From assembly GCA_900541345.1 (NCBI GenBank), contig UQJE01000108.1, forward strand, positions 1 through 7,256: a stretch of DNA of 7,256 nucleotides, read 5' to 3'. This document shows, piece by piece, positions 6,712 through 7,256 of this stretch (position 1 is the stretch's first letter; every line of letters begins with the position of its first letter). The translations under genes and the position numbers were made by a program. The notes below the pieces were generated by a model. The model searched no databases. It had not been told where the DNA came from and saw only the letters and a list, made by a program, of their open reading frames with translations. The DNA is from an uncultured Blautia sp. GTDB taxonomy: Bacteria; Bacillota; Clostridia; Lachnospirales; Lachnospiraceae.

Positions 6712-7256
6712 TCAGCCTACCGGTACAAGGTCGTCTACAACTTCTCCGGAAGCATCTGTCTGGCTTTCATCAAATTCTGAAGAAACCTCCTCTGTTCCCT
6801 CCTCATAAGGAACCATTTCTCCCATTTCCTCCTCCGGAACCGGCTCATCTGAAGAGCTTTCTCCCTCTGTCTCGGAAGTCTCCATATCCACAGTTCCCAT
6901 ATCTCCTGACATATCAGACATCATAGCATTCATTGTCTGCGCTCCGCTTCCCACCACTGCATTCATACCTTCTTCAAGCCCTTCTGCCGGGAATGCAATG
7001 CAGTCATCTTCCGTCAATCCATCTACGATTTCATACTCCAAAAGCGCGTCATCGTATTTTCCCAGCGTTACGCTTCTTTTTTCCAGACGATTTTTTTCAT
7101 CTGCAACCCACACATAAGGTTCCGCAGTATCTGCATCAGCAATAAAGAAATCACTGAGCCAAAGTCCCTCTTTTTTGTCATTCTGTCCTTCGTCAGGCTC
7201 TATATAAACGTGTTGTCCGAGCATAAGTCCTTCTGAAGATTCAAGCTGCACATAAA
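6712..7256 (-). CDS. membrane fusion protein, C-terminal part, 5' end outside window
   Basis: About 180 C-terminal residues are visible; the frame runs open off the right edge and the GTG at 7251 is an internal Val codon, not a start. The visible part matches the end of the other adaptor at 4073-6001. PYVWVADEKNRLEKRSVTLG here parallels SYVYKKDKDGKLKKQIVTVG there, and DGLTEDDCIAFP parallels DGLTVDDYVAFP, so the two are paralogues. This identifies it as the beta-barrel and membrane-proximal end of an HlyD/MacA-type adaptor. After that core comes an extra tail of about 84 residues (6715-6966) rich in Glu, Asp, Ser and Met with no Lys, Arg or His. It is the first visible gene of the exporter operon. 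The promoter must lie beyond the window, since the 34-nt gap to the ATPase shows no promoter or terminator. Confidence 0.85.
   Translation of the reverse strand, partial: YVQLESSEGLMLGQHVYIEPDEGQNDKKEGLWLSDFFIADADTAEPYVWVADEKNRLEKRSVTLGKYDDALLEYEIVDGLTEDDCIAFPAEGLEEGMNAVVGSGAQTMNAMMSDMSGDMGTVDMETSETEGESSSDEPVPEEEMGEMVPYEEGTEEVSSEFDESQTDASGEVVDDLVPVG
6715..6966 (-). other. acidic Met-rich C-terminal tail of the first adaptor
   Basis: These codons encode about 84 residues. By my count they hold 24 Asp/Glu and 9 Met and no Lys, Arg or His. They follow the last conserved adaptor motif. The tail is probably disordered and lies outside the cell with the rest of the adaptor. Such tails are not part of the standard adaptor fold. 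Confidence 0.7.

Overview
The window looks like a Clostridia chromosome, most likely Lachnospiraceae. The grounds are moderate-to-low GC, strong AGGAGG-type ribosome sites, no outer-membrane export partner (the adaptors are membrane-anchored and Gram-positive in style), and an integrase of the kind carried by gut Firmicute integrative elements or prophages. The genus cannot be fixed from the sequence alone.

Layout. (1) 1-1241, plus strand: the end of an apparent mobile element, with a complete tyrosine recombinase whose stop codon lies inside a perfect 10-bp tandem repeat. (2) 1242-1444: a 203-bp non-coding, AT-rich junction. It holds the tandem repeat, 7-bp direct and inverted repeats, and a good extended -10 promoter; an attachment site is expected here. 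(3) 1445-2722, plus strand: a membrane sensor histidine kinase with no response regulator beside it. (4) 2723-2780: a strong hairpin between convergent genes. (5) 2781-7256, minus strand: an export operon read from right to left. It contains the 3' part of one membrane fusion protein, an ABC ATPase, a second complete membrane fusion protein, and a four-TM MacB/FtsX-type permease. Gaps between these genes are 34, 4 and 17 nt, and ribosome sites overlap upstream stop codons twice, so the genes are almost certainly co-transcribed.

How the genes may work together. The ATPase and permease form a MacB/YknYZ-type mechanotransmission transporter. The two fusion proteins would be its extracytoplasmic adaptors. 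The convergent histidine kinase is a plausible sensor for the same stress, but its partner regulator is not in view. The mobile element ends exactly where a regulator gene would normally sit.

The most unusual points are the large extra domain inserted at the hairpin tip of the second fusion protein, the presence of two different adaptors around one ATPase, the Lys/Arg-free acidic Met-rich tail of the first adaptor, and the repeat-rich integrase/kinase junction. I see no CRISPR array, rRNA, tRNA or insertion sequence.
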